Shown: in pieces, positions 51,003 through 60,245 of the stretch
Layout: each line of letters opens with the position of its first letter
Position numbering within the stretch: the stretch's first letter is position 1
Source: Vibrio inusitatus
Lineage (GTDB): Bacteria; Pseudomonadota; Gammaproteobacteria; Enterobacterales; Vibrionaceae
Direction: 5' to 3'
Length of the DNA stretch: 64,000 bases
NCBI GenBank assembly: GCA_024346935.1
Contig: AP024879.1
Span: 186,001 to 250,000 of the forward strand
The notes under the pieces: model-generated
The model's database searches: none
Seen by the model: only the letters and a program-made list of their open reading frames with translations
Told to the model about the DNA's origin: nothing
Position numbers and translations under genes: made by a program

Positions 51003-51713
51003 ATGGATAAGACATTTGGAAAAGCAAAAAGCACCGGTGATGGTGGCGAGCACTGGATGTCAGTATCTGACCTTATGGCCGGTTTGATGATGGTATTTCT
51101 TTTTATTTCAGTTGCTTTGATGCGTGATGCGGTAGTTGAGCGTGACAAAATTAAAGAAGTGGCGGAAACCTATCAAGAGACACAGCAAGCTATATACGAA
51201 GCTCTATATGCTGAGTTTAAGGAAGACCTTGATCGCTGGGGGGCTGAGCTTAATCGTGACGATCTTAGTCTCAACTTTACTTCTCCAGACGTGCTTTTCG
51301 CTCAAGGGAGTAGTCATCTGACACCGAAATTTAAGAGCATACTGGACAATTTCATTCCTCGATATTTAGAAGTTTTGGACAAGTACAAACCGAGTATTCA
51401 AGAGATAAGAATCGAGGGACACACCTCAAGCCGCTGGAATCATGATACAGGGGTAAATGAAGCCTATTTTAGGAATATGGCGTTATCCCAGTCTCGAACT
51501 CGGGCGGTATTGAACTATATGGTCGAATTGAACCCAGTAAGAGTTGAGCATGCGGGTTGGGTTAAGGCTAACGTTGCTGCAGTTGGTTACTCGTCTTCCA
51601 AGTTAGTTCTGCGAGATGATGGTACTGAAGATGAAAGACGTTCTCGTCGAGTTTCGTTTCGTGTAATAACTAACGCAGAAGAACAAATAATGAAGATTCT
51701 GGGGTCCAAATGA
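51003..51713 (+). CDS. zorB: ZorB-like OmpA-domain motor subunit, module 1
   Basis: 236 residues. The single membrane segment begins MSVSDLMAGLMMVF with Asp23 as the likely ion-carrying residue. The C-terminal OmpA/MotB peptidoglycan-binding domain shows IEGHTSSRW and MALSQSRTRAVLNY, and RRSRRVSFRV near the end. It anchors the ZorA5ZorB2-type motor to the cell wall. It overlaps the nuclease gene by 4 bases (ATGA). Confidence 0.85.
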   Translation: MDKTFGKAKSTGDGGEHWMSVSDLMAGLMMVFLFISVALMRDAVVERDKIKEVAETYQETQQAIYEALYAEFKEDLDRWGAELNRDDLSLNFTSPDVLFAQGSSHLTPKFKSILDNFIPRYLEVLDKYKPSIQEIRIEGHTSSRWNHDTGVNEAYFRNMALSQSRTRAVLNYMVELNPVRVEHAGWVKANVAAVGYSSSKLVLRDDGTEDERRSRRVSFRVITNAEEQIMKILGSK

Positions 51714-52795
51714 GACTAACACTAAACCTCAGCGCGCTTATGGCAAACATCAATAAAATGCAGCCAGAAAAAAAAGGCACTTTTAATCTAGAGTTTCAGG
51801 AAACTCACAAGGATAAAATTGACCTAGAGTTAGCTGAAGGCAAAGACGTTGAGCTTAAAGATGTAGAGTTAGAGTCTGGACTACTCAGCTACAAGGGGCG
51901 TCATGTAACCCTATATATAAAAGCAAACGGACCTAGTGCAAGATTCCACATCTCAGATTGTAAAACTTTGCAGGGAATGAGAGCTAGTGGTCGTTTTGAG
52001 CGCTATGTAGTGACGAACCAAACATCAGGTGAGTTTGTAGTTGATTCCGTTCGCGGAGAAACACAAGCAAAGCTCAAGGTTTGCCAAAACTGTTTAAGGA
52101 AGTTGAACTACAAGGGATGTAATAGTGGAAACTCGATATCGGAAATTGTTCAAAGATTTGATATGAAAGAGTTTTTTGCAACATATAGCTCTTTTTTTCC
52201 ACACATGCCTTCACGTTTATCTGATAGCCCTCCAGATGGATATACAGACGATTGGTCGAGAGTTTCATCTCATTATCGAGTAGAGAGAAACTTTGGTTGT
52301 GAGCAATGTGGAGTTGATATGCGAACAAATAAATCTTTGTTGCATGTCCATCACATTAGTGGAGTTAAATCGAATAATCATCCTTCAAACCTTAAAGCAG
52401 TTTGCGCAGATTGCCATAGCAAAGAACCAATGCATGACCATATGGTATTGAGCCATCGCGAGAGACAAATAATAAATGACTTGAGGCGAAAACAAGACAT
52501 TTTAACTGATCTTGGAAGGTGGCAAGAGCTATTTGATTATGCTGATCCAGGTGTTCATGGTGTGCTTCATGCGTGTAGAGAAGTACATCTCGTTTTACCA
52601 GAGGTTAACCATTTTGTTTTCGATAATTTTGATGACATCGTAGCGCGTTTAGAGCTTGCTTGGCCTAAACATAAATTTGGTATAGCAGTTTCTTCAAATG
52701 ATATTTCCGATGCTGTTCAAACTGGCTGGAGAGTTATAGGGATTGATGAGTTTCTTACTGACTATAGAGCACTAGCACATAACCTAAGATACTAA
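51710..52795 (+). CDS. zorE: HNH nuclease, ZorE-like
   Basis: 361 residues. The HNH domain starts at C197-x2-C200, continues with HVHHISG (H212-H215) and SNLKAVCADCH, so both zinc ligands and the catalytic His are intact. An earlier Cys cluster (C125-x2-C128, then YKGC) may bind a second zinc. The N-terminal ~120 residues are beta-rich and unrecognised; the last ~100 resemble no domain I know. In type II Zorya the effector ZorE is an HNH nickase recruited by ZorAB. Identity with ZorE rests on gene order and domain. Confidence 0.7.
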   Translation: MRLTLNLSALMANINKMQPEKKGTFNLEFQETHKDKIDLELAEGKDVELKDVELESGLLSYKGRHVTLYIKANGPSARFHISDCKTLQGMRASGRFERYVVTNQTSGEFVVDSVRGETQAKLKVCQNCLRKLNYKGCNSGNSISEIVQRFDMKEFFATYSSFFPHMPSRLSDSPPDGYTDDWSRVSSHYRVERNFGCEQCGVDMRTNKSLLHVHHISGVKSNNHPSNLKAVCADCHSKEPMHDHMVLSHRERQIINDLRRKQDILTDLGRWQELFDYADPGVHGVLHACREVHLVLPEVNHFVFDNFDDIVARLELAWPKHKFGIAVSSNDISDAVQTGWRVIGIDEFLTDYRALAHNLRY

Positions 52796-52956
52796 TCCGC
52801 ATAGAAATATGCATGATTACTTTAAGGCTTGTATATCAAATAGTTTAGATACGTTGGCGTAAAATGATCAGTATCCCTCGCAGGTTAGGTGTATTATTTA
52901 TCACCGTAATCTATAAGTCTTAAGGCGCTCAATATTGTTCGAATAGGGTATTAGAT

Positions 52957-53304
52957 ATGGAAGTGACATTAGAAAAAGTTCTAGAAAGAATAGTCACGAT
53001 AAATCATGCGTGGAAACTGTCTAGAGAAGAATTTGGGCAAGATTTCGTCGCAACCAAATCATTAAGAGATACGAAATCTTCTCTGCAAGCAACGTTACTC
53101 AGAGAGTTTCCTGATGATGTGTATTTAAGGGTAGCTTCGGATAGCCAAGGTCACGATGAGATTATGTATAGCGTTCGGCTGAAGCGCGAGCAAGAGGTTA
53201 ATGGACGAATAAAGAGGGATGCGGAGCATCTACCACAAAGAATTGCTCGAGAAATTTTCTCTGATGCTGAAATTGAATATTTTTTGAATTACGAAAGTAA
53301 ATAG
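52957..53304 (+). CDS. Small Zorya-associated protein, module 2 (115 aa)
   Basis: 115 residues, soluble, no known motif. It is clearly paralogous to the 119-aa protein at 59886-60245: both have RI.(T)IN.AWK..RE near the start, a FP..V block, YSVR/FSVR and AEH(L/I)P near the end. Each copy directly precedes a zorA gene (here 8 bases). This repeated position argues for a working part of the system, such as an adaptor or regulator. Function unknown. Confidence 0.78.
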   Translation: MEVTLEKVLERIVTINHAWKLSREEFGQDFVATKSLRDTKSSLQATLLREFPDDVYLRVASDSQGHDEIMYSVRLKREQEVNGRIKRDAEHLPQRIAREIFSDAEIEYFLNYESK

Positions 53305-53312
53305 GTTAAGTA

Positions 53313-55529
53313 ATGGCAGATATTATCACGTATGGAATGAGCTTATTGACGGTAGGTATTTTCATCTTTTTTAGCTACAGGGAATTTCGTTCAAATAAGT
53401 ATTCAGGACTTCTTCTTAAGCGCATCACTGGTTTGAAGGAACAGTTTCCAAACAGTGTTGTTCGTACTGAAGAACTCTCTTCTGATGAAGTTGTGTGGGT
53501 ATCAGAGCATCTTGTTTATACACCTAGAGGCACTGGCCTTCATATCGAAACCAAAGATGGTTTGTGGCTCTCTAAGTCACCAATCTCTAATCTATTGCCT
53601 ATTCATGATTCGACTCGTTACAAACTAATTCCAGCATTGCTTACTAGTATAGGTATTACTGGTACTTTTCTAGGTATAACTATAGGTCTTAGTGACTTCG
53701 ATATCTCAGGGGGTTCTACGGCTCTCATGGATTCAGCAGTAACGCTAATCATGGGTATGAGAACTGCCTTTATAACTTCTTTGTTTGGGTTGGGCTCATC
53801 AGCTGCATTCATGGCATTGATGAAATATTATTCTAGTCGTCTGTCCATGGAGCAGCATACTTTTATTGCTGATATTTCAACCCAGTATTACGAAGCTAGT
53901 CCAGTATATTATCTTCAAAAAATGTCACAAACAGATCCTAATAATATAGATCAGGGACAGCAGAGTTTCGCCGAGGCTATACAGGACATCGGTCAAACTA
54001 TGTCTGAGGCATCGCGAGTGATGAGAGATATGGGCACTTCATTTGATGGAGATGCAATAGCTTCAAAGTTGTCGTCTTCAGTTTCTGATGTGATGGAGTC
54101 AAGCATGGCTCCTGCACTAGAAGCTATAAAAGAAGAACTGGGTAGCCTAAAAGATATTAAAGAGCAATCCCAAAAAGAACTGGTGGAGCTTTTAGTTTCG
54201 GAGATGAAAGTTAGTTTAATTGAGCCTGTGACTCAAGAGCTTAATAAGACTAGTGAGGCTCTTAACAAGAGCAATGAAGTTTCTACAGAGTTGAATTCGA
54301 ACGTTGAGAGGGTAGTTACAACTACCTCAGAGACGGTCGAAACTATCAATGAATTTCAGCGAGAAACTATGAGTAAGCTTCAAGAGTTTGCAGAGTCACT
54401 AAAATCTATCTTAAGTAGTTTTAATGAAGAAACTCAAGGTGCTATGGGGCAAATAGCATCTGAGGTAAATGCAGTGCTTGATAAGGCTGTAAGTGGAATG
54501 GATCACCAAAGAGAAGCGTTTGATGAGAGCGCTAAAACTGCAGCTGGCTCGTTTGTAGGAATGAAAGATTCTTTGGAAGAAGCATTGAATCAACGCCAAA
54601 CTGCAGAAAAAGAGTTGTTCAACGGAGTATCAACGCGTATCCAAGGACTACTTGATGAAATCTCTACATCTTTTGATGCGCAAAGTGATGTTATCTCAAA
54701 AACAGGTGAAACAGCAGCGCATTTGATTACTACGGCACAAGACGAGTTCTTACATTCGTCAAAACTACGCCGTGAAGAAGAAAATAAAATGTTTGAGGAT
54801 ATTGGCAGCCGTATTAGTAACCTGGTTACTGACTCGCAATCGATATTCGAACAGCAAGCTGCAAATATTGAGAGTGTTGGTCAAACAGCTAGCGCAGTTA
54901 TGAACTCGGCTAAACAAGAACTAGAGCAAGGTCTTGGTGATATTGATAATAAGGTGAAATCAATGTCCGATACGGTTCAAAAAGAATTAGAATCCTTCCG
55001 AGTACAATATCAAGAAAACCTAACTGGTTATTTTGAACGACAAAACAATCTTCTAGAAGATAGTTTAGGAAAACAACGTGATGGTTTAAATGGGGTAGTA
55101 GAAAACTTTAGAAAGGTATTCGAAGAAGAATATCAAACGCGCCACAATTTGCTTCAGGAACTTACAGCACAGTATCAGAAACTAGAATCATCTGCTCAAG
55201 TTGTTGAGCGTGTTGCAAAAGCGATTGGCTTAAACGAAGCAGCTAAAATGGCTGAATTACAAGAAGCTGCAATGTCTATGGGTAAACAGATTGCTCTGTT
55301 GAAAAAAGAATATGTAACAGCTTCGGCTTCATTTAACGATGTTGCGCAGAATCTTCCAAAAGCTATGGATGAATACTTTACTCGTGCGAATCAAAGTTTT
55401 GAAACATTTTTCAATGACTTTGATGACTCTGCGAGCAAGATCCACAACAAACTTTCTCAAGCTGCTGGCTACCTGATCAACTCCCAAGTTCAACGTAGAG
55501 AATTTGAGTCAGATAAGGAAACTGCATAA
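53313..55529 (+). CDS. zorA: ZorA-like proton-channel subunit, module 2
   Basis: 738 residues, close to the length of type I ZorA. One membrane segment at 5-22, a ~75-residue loop, then two segments at about 103-122 and 145-170 with the channel signature ITGTFLGITIGL and MRTAFITSLFGLGSS. Residues ~190-730 are a long coiled-coil tail. The tail end (QAQE-type helices around KAIGLNEAAKMAEL and MDEYFTRANQSFETFF) is shared with module 3's ZorA. It shares base 55529 with the zorB start. Confidence 0.82.
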   Translation: MADIITYGMSLLTVGIFIFFSYREFRSNKYSGLLLKRITGLKEQFPNSVVRTEELSSDEVVWVSEHLVYTPRGTGLHIETKDGLWLSKSPISNLLPIHDSTRYKLIPALLTSIGITGTFLGITIGLSDFDISGGSTALMDSAVTLIMGMRTAFITSLFGLGSSAAFMALMKYYSSRLSMEQHTFIADISTQYYEASPVYYLQKMSQTDPNNIDQGQQSFAEAIQDIGQTMSEASRVMRDMGTSFDGDAIASKLSSSVSDVMESSMAPALEAIKEELGSLKDIKEQSQKELVELLVSEMKVSLIEPVTQELNKTSEALNKSNEVSTELNSNVERVVTTTSETVETINEFQRETMSKLQEFAESLKSILSSFNEETQGAMGQIASEVNAVLDKAVSGMDHQREAFDESAKTAAGSFVGMKDSLEEALNQRQTAEKELFNGVSTRIQGLLDEISTSFDAQSDVISKTGETAAHLITTAQDEFLHSSKLRREEENKMFEDIGSRISNLVTDSQSIFEQQAANIESVGQTASAVMNSAKQELEQGLGDIDNKVKSMSDTVQKELESFRVQYQENLTGYFERQNNLLEDSLGKQRDGLNGVVENFRKVFEEEYQTRHNLLQELTAQYQKLESSAQVVERVAKAIGLNEAAKMAELQEAAMSMGKQIALLKKEYVTASASFNDVAQNLPKAMDEYFTRANQSFETFFNDFDDSASKIHNKLSQAAGYLINSQVQRREFESDKETA

Positions 55530-56185
55530 TGCGTCAGCTGAGAACGTCTCCTAAAACAGCGGATGCTGAAGAATCAGGCGTATGGCTCTCGGTCGGAGAT
55601 CTAATGTCTGTTCTCCTTATGATATTTGCGTTGCTTTTAGTCAGTGCCTTGGTTCAACTATCTGAGTCAGAAGAGCAAGTCCAGAATACTAGAATTATGA
55701 TCATTCAAGGCATAAATGAAGCTCTGAATACCGCGGGGATTGAAGTGGATGCAGATTCTCAGACAGGAGACATATCTATTACGGATTCAATTTTGTTTGA
55801 TCGAAATGATGTTGAGCTGAAGACATCAGGGAAGGCATTTCTAAAGACGTTTATTCCAGTGTATTCGAAAGTGATTTTTCAGACAGAAGATACCGCGAAT
55901 GAAGTAACTCGAGTAGTAATTGAAGGGCACTCGAGTTCCGAAGGTGCTTTTGAACGAAATATGGAACTTAGTGTTCTACGGGCTAATAGTGTTATCGCTT
56001 ATATCAACACATTAGATTTCCCTAACAAGCATCGATTCTTCGAAAAAGTATTGATCTCGGGCCGTGGCCCTTTAGAAGCAAATCAAGACTATGCAGTGGC
56101 TGCAGATAGGAAAGTAAAGTTTAGGTTCCAATTCAAGGAACAAAGCTTCTTGGGTAACTTTAAGGGTATTCGTTCCAATGATTAA
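55529..56185 (+). CDS. zorB: ZorB-like OmpA-domain motor subunit, module 2
   Basis: 218 residues. Membrane segment WLSVGDLMSVLLMIFALLL with Asp24 as ion-carrying residue; OmpA-type domain with VVIEGHSSSEGAFERN and MELSVLRANSV. It overlaps zorA by 1 base and the zorC-like gene by 8, so all three are translated together. Confidence 0.85.
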   Translation: MRQLRTSPKTADAEESGVWLSVGDLMSVLLMIFALLLVSALVQLSESEEQVQNTRIMIIQGINEALNTAGIEVDADSQTGDISITDSILFDRNDVELKTSGKAFLKTFIPVYSKVIFQTEDTANEVTRVVIEGHSSSEGAFERNMELSVLRANSVIAYINTLDFPNKHRFFEKVLISGRGPLEANQDYAVAADRKVKFRFQFKEQSFLGNFKGIRSND

Positions 56186-58226
56186 CAGCAGTTTTTCCTT
56201 TGAAAGGCCTAAGTTGCCGACAGCGAATAACCTAGAAAAGTTATCATTTGATGAATTTTATGAACTAGGGTTCGACGACCTCGGTCTTCCTGATTTTCCA
56301 CCAAAGTCATTGATGCAGATTGTCAGGCTAGTTGAGAATCGTCGTACAGATGAAGTGCATGTATTCGAGTGGCTAGATGCATTAGAGAATAGCGAGCAAT
56401 GGAACGCACTAGATGAGCAAGAGGCTCAACAAGCATTGATAGCTGTTTGGACCGGTATCGGGACAAATCAGATTGTAAGTGACATAGCTTTATTCAAAGT
56501 CGGGTTGGCGTTAGATGGTCGACCGAGCTCAATTGTGCATGAAATTGTTGACTCAATGACAATTGCTAGAAGTGTACCAACACCTCACAAGCTCACTACG
56601 CTTCGGCTCGACTGGCTAATATCATTACAGAGCAAGGCTTATGCTGAACTTGCACAGCAAGCACTTGAAGATAATTCCAATATAGGGATGTATTTACAAA
56701 AGCTGCGCCTACCAAAAGCAAACAATTACACAGAGGAAGTTTATCTTGAGCTAACTAACTGTATTAATGCTCAAAATATAACAGATTTTGAGGATGGTTG
56801 GCTGTTTGACAACTTTCAAGCTATCAGTACAACTTTGACTAGGATAAAAGTTTGTCAAAGCATCATTTTGGAATTTGAAAATTACAAGTTTGGTGATTTG
56901 TGTAGTGAAATTGTAGAGAAACATTGTTTACCTACTCAGCCAAATAGTTATTGGGGTAGGCTAAGTCACCAAGCACGTGAAGTGTTGAAGAAGAAATATG
57001 ATTTAACGAGCTACTATGATTTGCAAGCTATCTCTTCTGCCCTTTATTCACAAAGAGCGGCAGATGAGCTTGGGTTTACAGAAGACGAAGTCCGTCAAAT
57101 AAGTAATCGGTCAAAGTTTTGGTCAAATTACAGTTCAAAATTTAACAGGGTAAGAGTTCTACTTCCTCAAGGTAGCCATGATTTCGTACACAAATATAAT
57201 GGTGGTTTACCTGATTTCGTTGATGTTTTGGAGCGGTCATCAGAGAACATCGAGGTTTATATCTTTGAACTAGATAAATTGATGGTTGTAGAGTTATTGA
57301 GAGGAAATGTCGCGGAGACACGAATCTTTAAGCCAGATAGACGATTGTTTGAGAATGGCTCGTTGAGTATCGACACAATTAGATCTTTACCTCAGCTAGA
57401 AGTGCATGATCACTTGGAGTTATGGCAGTATTTTTGTGAAAGACTGTTACGAATTAATTATCAGATCCACCCTAATATTGGGACTACACGGTTTAAGGGA
57501 TTAGGTCGTGAGATGGGTACTTACACCCAGGATGTTGGCTTACCGTTGCCTTCTTCAGAAATGATGTCTCAACGAAAGCTTTCTTTGGAAGCTTGGTTAC
57601 AAAAGTTCTGGGAAGCAGAAATTGCAACTGGCAAATTTGGTAAGCACCAGGATTTAACATCAAAGGGAAGTGTTTACCTATCACAAGCAATGCTAGCAAA
57701 ACATCTTGGTCAGGTAGACCAGTTTAGAACGTTAATTAGACAATCCGCAGAACAAGGAAACTCGGAAGCAATGTACCGGTTGGGGCAGAGCATGCTTAGA
57801 AATCATCGCAGTGACCGGGAAGCAAAGCAGGAGGCTGAATCTTGGATCGTAAAGGCTGCCGAAAATGGGCACAAAGAGGCAGAGAACTTTGCTTATAAGT
57901 TTAGGTTGAACGTGAAAAAAAATCCTGAACTACCTTCTGCTGATGAGGGGAACCACGTCGCAGTTGGCGTTAATAGCCTCTCGCAAAATTCACTGGATAA
58001 ACTTAATAAGCGTGTGTCAATAGATAGTTCTAGAGTTAATTTTTTGACAGGAAGAGCTGAGAGTGGCTCGGCAGACGCTATGTATGAGTTGGGGCATTAT
58101 TTATTGACTAATGTAGGCAATAGTTTGAGTAGCAGATTAGTGGCAGAGAAGTGGATCTCTAAAGCTGCTTCTTTGGGGCACCTCGATGCCGTAGTTTTGG
58201 CTAAAAAGTTTCGTATAAAGTTTTAA
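56178..58226 (+). CDS. zorC: ZorC-like EH-signature protein with Sel1-like repeats
   Basis: 682 residues. Residues ~1-320 are helical. The EH-signature block follows: SKFWSNYSSKFNRVRVLLP (about 312-330), E364 in YIFELDKL and H410/H412 in EVHDHLE are the candidate name-giving Glu and His. Residues ~520-682 hold two Sel1-like repeats (EAMYRLGQSML...WIVKAAENGHKEA and DAMYELGHYLL...WISKAASLGHLDA), probably a protein-binding arm and an extra part compared with ordinary ZorC. ZorC binds DNA or recruits the effector in type I Zorya. No ZorD helicase gene follows. Confidence 0.72.
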   Translation: MINSSFSFERPKLPTANNLEKLSFDEFYELGFDDLGLPDFPPKSLMQIVRLVENRRTDEVHVFEWLDALENSEQWNALDEQEAQQALIAVWTGIGTNQIVSDIALFKVGLALDGRPSSIVHEIVDSMTIARSVPTPHKLTTLRLDWLISLQSKAYAELAQQALEDNSNIGMYLQKLRLPKANNYTEEVYLELTNCINAQNITDFEDGWLFDNFQAISTTLTRIKVCQSIILEFENYKFGDLCSEIVEKHCLPTQPNSYWGRLSHQAREVLKKKYDLTSYYDLQAISSALYSQRAADELGFTEDEVRQISNRSKFWSNYSSKFNRVRVLLPQGSHDFVHKYNGGLPDFVDVLERSSENIEVYIFELDKLMVVELLRGNVAETRIFKPDRRLFENGSLSIDTIRSLPQLEVHDHLELWQYFCERLLRINYQIHPNIGTTRFKGLGREMGTYTQDVGLPLPSSEMMSQRKLSLEAWLQKFWEAEIATGKFGKHQDLTSKGSVYLSQAMLAKHLGQVDQFRTLIRQSAEQGNSEAMYRLGQSMLRNHRSDREAKQEAESWIVKAAENGHKEAENFAYKFRLNVKKNPELPSADEGNHVAVGVNSLSQNSLDKLNKRVSIDSSRVNFLTGRAESGSADAMYELGHYLLTNVGNSLSSRLVAEKWISKAASLGHLDAVVLAKKFRIKF

Positions 58227-58235
58227 AGTAAAGAT

Positions 58236-58529
58236 ATGATTAAGAAACTCTCTTTGTTAGTTGTTTTCGGCGTATTTGCGCTGGTGGTTACCAATACAAT
58301 ACTTCCGACACCTTCATTTGAATTCATTGATGGTGAGGTTTCCCGTTATCAATTGATAAATGGTGAAGAAGTTGCTCGCCCATCAATATGGCATAGGAAT
58401 GCAGTTCAAGTTGATGACTTTTTGAATAAATTAGGCATCAATTCTGGAGCTGGTCTGTTCCTTCTTTTAACTTTACTTGTAGTTGTCGTCTTAATCGTAA
58501 CTTATTGGTCATTTAAGAATGTTAAGTAG
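58236..58529 (+). CDS. Two-TM small membrane protein, module 2
   Basis: 97 residues with hydrophobic segments at about 4-22 and 70-92 and a ~45-residue loop between them, probably periplasmic. It starts 9 bases after the zorC-like gene and overlaps the next gene by 11, so it belongs to the operon. Not recognised. Confidence 0.7.
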   Translation: MIKKLSLLVVFGVFALVVTNTILPTPSFEFIDGEVSRYQLINGEEVARPSIWHRNAVQVDDFLNKLGINSGAGLFLLLTLLVVVVLIVTYWSFKNVK

Positions 58530-59043
58530 CGCTTATTTATATCTGGCTGACTTTGGTATTCATGTAGCTAACTTTCTTGGATTAGGCTTTATAGAAACCG
58601 CTGGTTTAGTTTTCACAGGCATATTGCCAGTCTATCTTTTCATTGTACTAGGTATCGGTTGCTATCGAAGGTATGCAGCAGTTAACCGCGCAACATCAGA
58701 TACTTTACAAACTTCAATGTTCAAATTGGTCAATAGCTTATTAGTTACTAATTTAGGAAGGCCGGTTGAAATAAGAAGTGGGAAATTTTACTGGGAGATT
58801 ACATCAGGTTATGGCGTAATTTTATGTAAGAAGCATCAGGGCAAAGCTGAACTTTGGGTACCATACAGCGAAGACATAGTGCAAAGCCCTAACTTAATAT
58901 TTGACGTTTATGAAAGAGAACAGATTAGGCCTGAATACACTTACTATTGTGCAGGGCTAGAAAAATTGCAAAAAGGTGTTCTGATAACCGTTAGTTCTGA
59001 AGCAGAGCTCAAATCGTTAGACAAATATCTATTTGATTACTAG
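58519..59043 (+). CDS. Membrane-anchored protein with unrecognised domain, module 2
   Basis: 174 residues. Two hydrophobic stretches occupy ~10-50; the C-terminal ~110 residues are soluble. That part shares a pattern with the 111-aa protein encoded next: FYWEITSGYGVIL, LWVPYSED, a Y..AGL segment, and closing SEAELKSLDKYLFDY. The domain is not one I recognise. It seems to be a membrane-tethered form of its neighbour. Confidence 0.7.
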   Translation: MLSSAYLYLADFGIHVANFLGLGFIETAGLVFTGILPVYLFIVLGIGCYRRYAAVNRATSDTLQTSMFKLVNSLLVTNLGRPVEIRSGKFYWEITSGYGVILCKKHQGKAELWVPYSEDIVQSPNLIFDVYEREQIRPEYTYYCAGLEKLQKGVLITVSSEAELKSLDKYLFDY

Positions 59044-59119
59044 TTTACAAGCTTATAAAACTCCATAATTTTTAGACCGATTTAGACTGATAGTTTGAAT
59101 TGATATGAAGGAGTTTTCA

Positions 59120-59455
59120 ATGAAAACTAGAACGATTGAACTTATCACTAGCAAGTTAGGCCCTCCCGAGGGAGAAACAAAAAAAGCGTTTGCTTGGAAT
59201 ATTACCTCTGGCTTTGGGGTTGTTGTGCAACAAGACCAGCCTCTACGTGATGAATATGCCATTGTATGGTTGCCTTTTAACAATGATTTAGAGGCACTAC
59301 CTAGCATTGAAAAGTCGGTATATCCCCCTGAAAAAGGCAGGCATAGTAATACATATGCGTCTCCCGGCCTTACAAAAGGCGAGCCTGCTGTGCGTTTGAA
59401 AATACGCAGCCAATCGCAGCTGAACGAATTGACCCGTTACTTGTTCGAATTTTAA
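59120..59455 (+). CDS. Soluble protein of the same unrecognised domain, 111 aa
   Basis: 111 residues. AAGGAG (59108-59113) lies 6 bases before ATG 59120 and decides this start over the ATG at 59105, which overlaps the ribosome site. It carries FAWNITSGFGVVV, VWLPFNND, ASPGL and SQSQLNELTRYLFEF, matching the C-terminal domain of the preceding protein. No membrane segment. It ends module 2. Confidence 0.7.
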   Translation: MKTRTIELITSKLGPPEGETKKAFAWNITSGFGVVVQQDQPLRDEYAIVWLPFNNDLEALPSIEKSVYPPEKGRHSNTYASPGLTKGEPAVRLKIRSQSQLNELTRYLFEF

Positions 59456-59885
59456 TTTGTTTGATAAAGAACAATGTGGCTGATTCGGACAGTAAGTTTT
59501 GAACTGAAATGGCGCTAATAGATAAATAAAATTGATAGACACTGATGTAGAATCGGCAAAGGTTTTAGTTTCAAGGAAATTTTGAAGCTTGGTAAGCAGG
59601 TGATACTCGCCTCATTAATATCGAAAGCGACTGGCTAAAACTAACATCAGTTTGTAATTTTGGTTATTCCTATAGTTTTGGTGAATGTATATAAACTACG
59701 CATCTAGTAAAGGAATAGTATTAGAGACAGTATTTGTCGGTATTGTCTTTAAACTAGTACATCACTAATTATTTTGATGTATTTGTATTGAATCATATGC
59801 AGCTTGAGTTGTCTGTCTCATAGTGAATAGCTGTTGCAATGTATATGAAGCAACTAACTTATGTCTAAACCTGTAAGAGACATCG
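59456..59885. other. Intergenic region between modules 2 and 3, 430 bp
   Basis: AT-rich, no gene. It contains a weak hairpin AGACAGTA/TATTGTCT (around 59732-59756) followed by TTAAAC. It probably holds the module 3 promoter; no box pair stands out. Confidence 0.5.
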
Positions 59886-60245
59886 ATGACTTTTGATGAT
59901 TTTGTAAAGCGAATAACAGCTATAAATCGAGCTTGGAAGGTAGCTCGAGAAGACAGTGAACCTTACATCAATACTCATATAGCAAATGCTTTACAGCAGC
60001 AAAAGTCTGCGTGGCAAGTAGAGTTTTATCGAGCCTTTCCAGCGAGTGTTTGGTTTAAAGCAGACTTAGATAATTTTCCCACTGGCGATGTTTTTAGCGT
60101 TAGGTTTGGTGATCAAACAGTCAAATCGACGGACGGGGATTCGAAATGGAATGCCGAACATATTCCCAAGCATTTGCTGAGAACCCTATTAACAGAAACA
60201 GAATACCGAATAGCTACACAACCTAAAGTTGAATTATGTCATTGA
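59886..60245 (+). CDS. Small Zorya-associated protein, module 3 (119 aa)
   Basis: 119 residues, paralogue of 52957-53304 (RITAINRAWKVARE, FPASVWF, FSVRFG, AEHIPKHLLR). AAGAGAC precedes the ATG. It overlaps zorA of module 3 by 10 bases. Function unknown; see the module 2 copy. Confidence 0.78.
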   Translation: MTFDDFVKRITAINRAWKVAREDSEPYINTHIANALQQQKSAWQVEFYRAFPASVWFKADLDNFPTGDVFSVRFGDQTVKSTDGDSKWNAEHIPKHLLRTLLTETEYRIATQPKVELCH

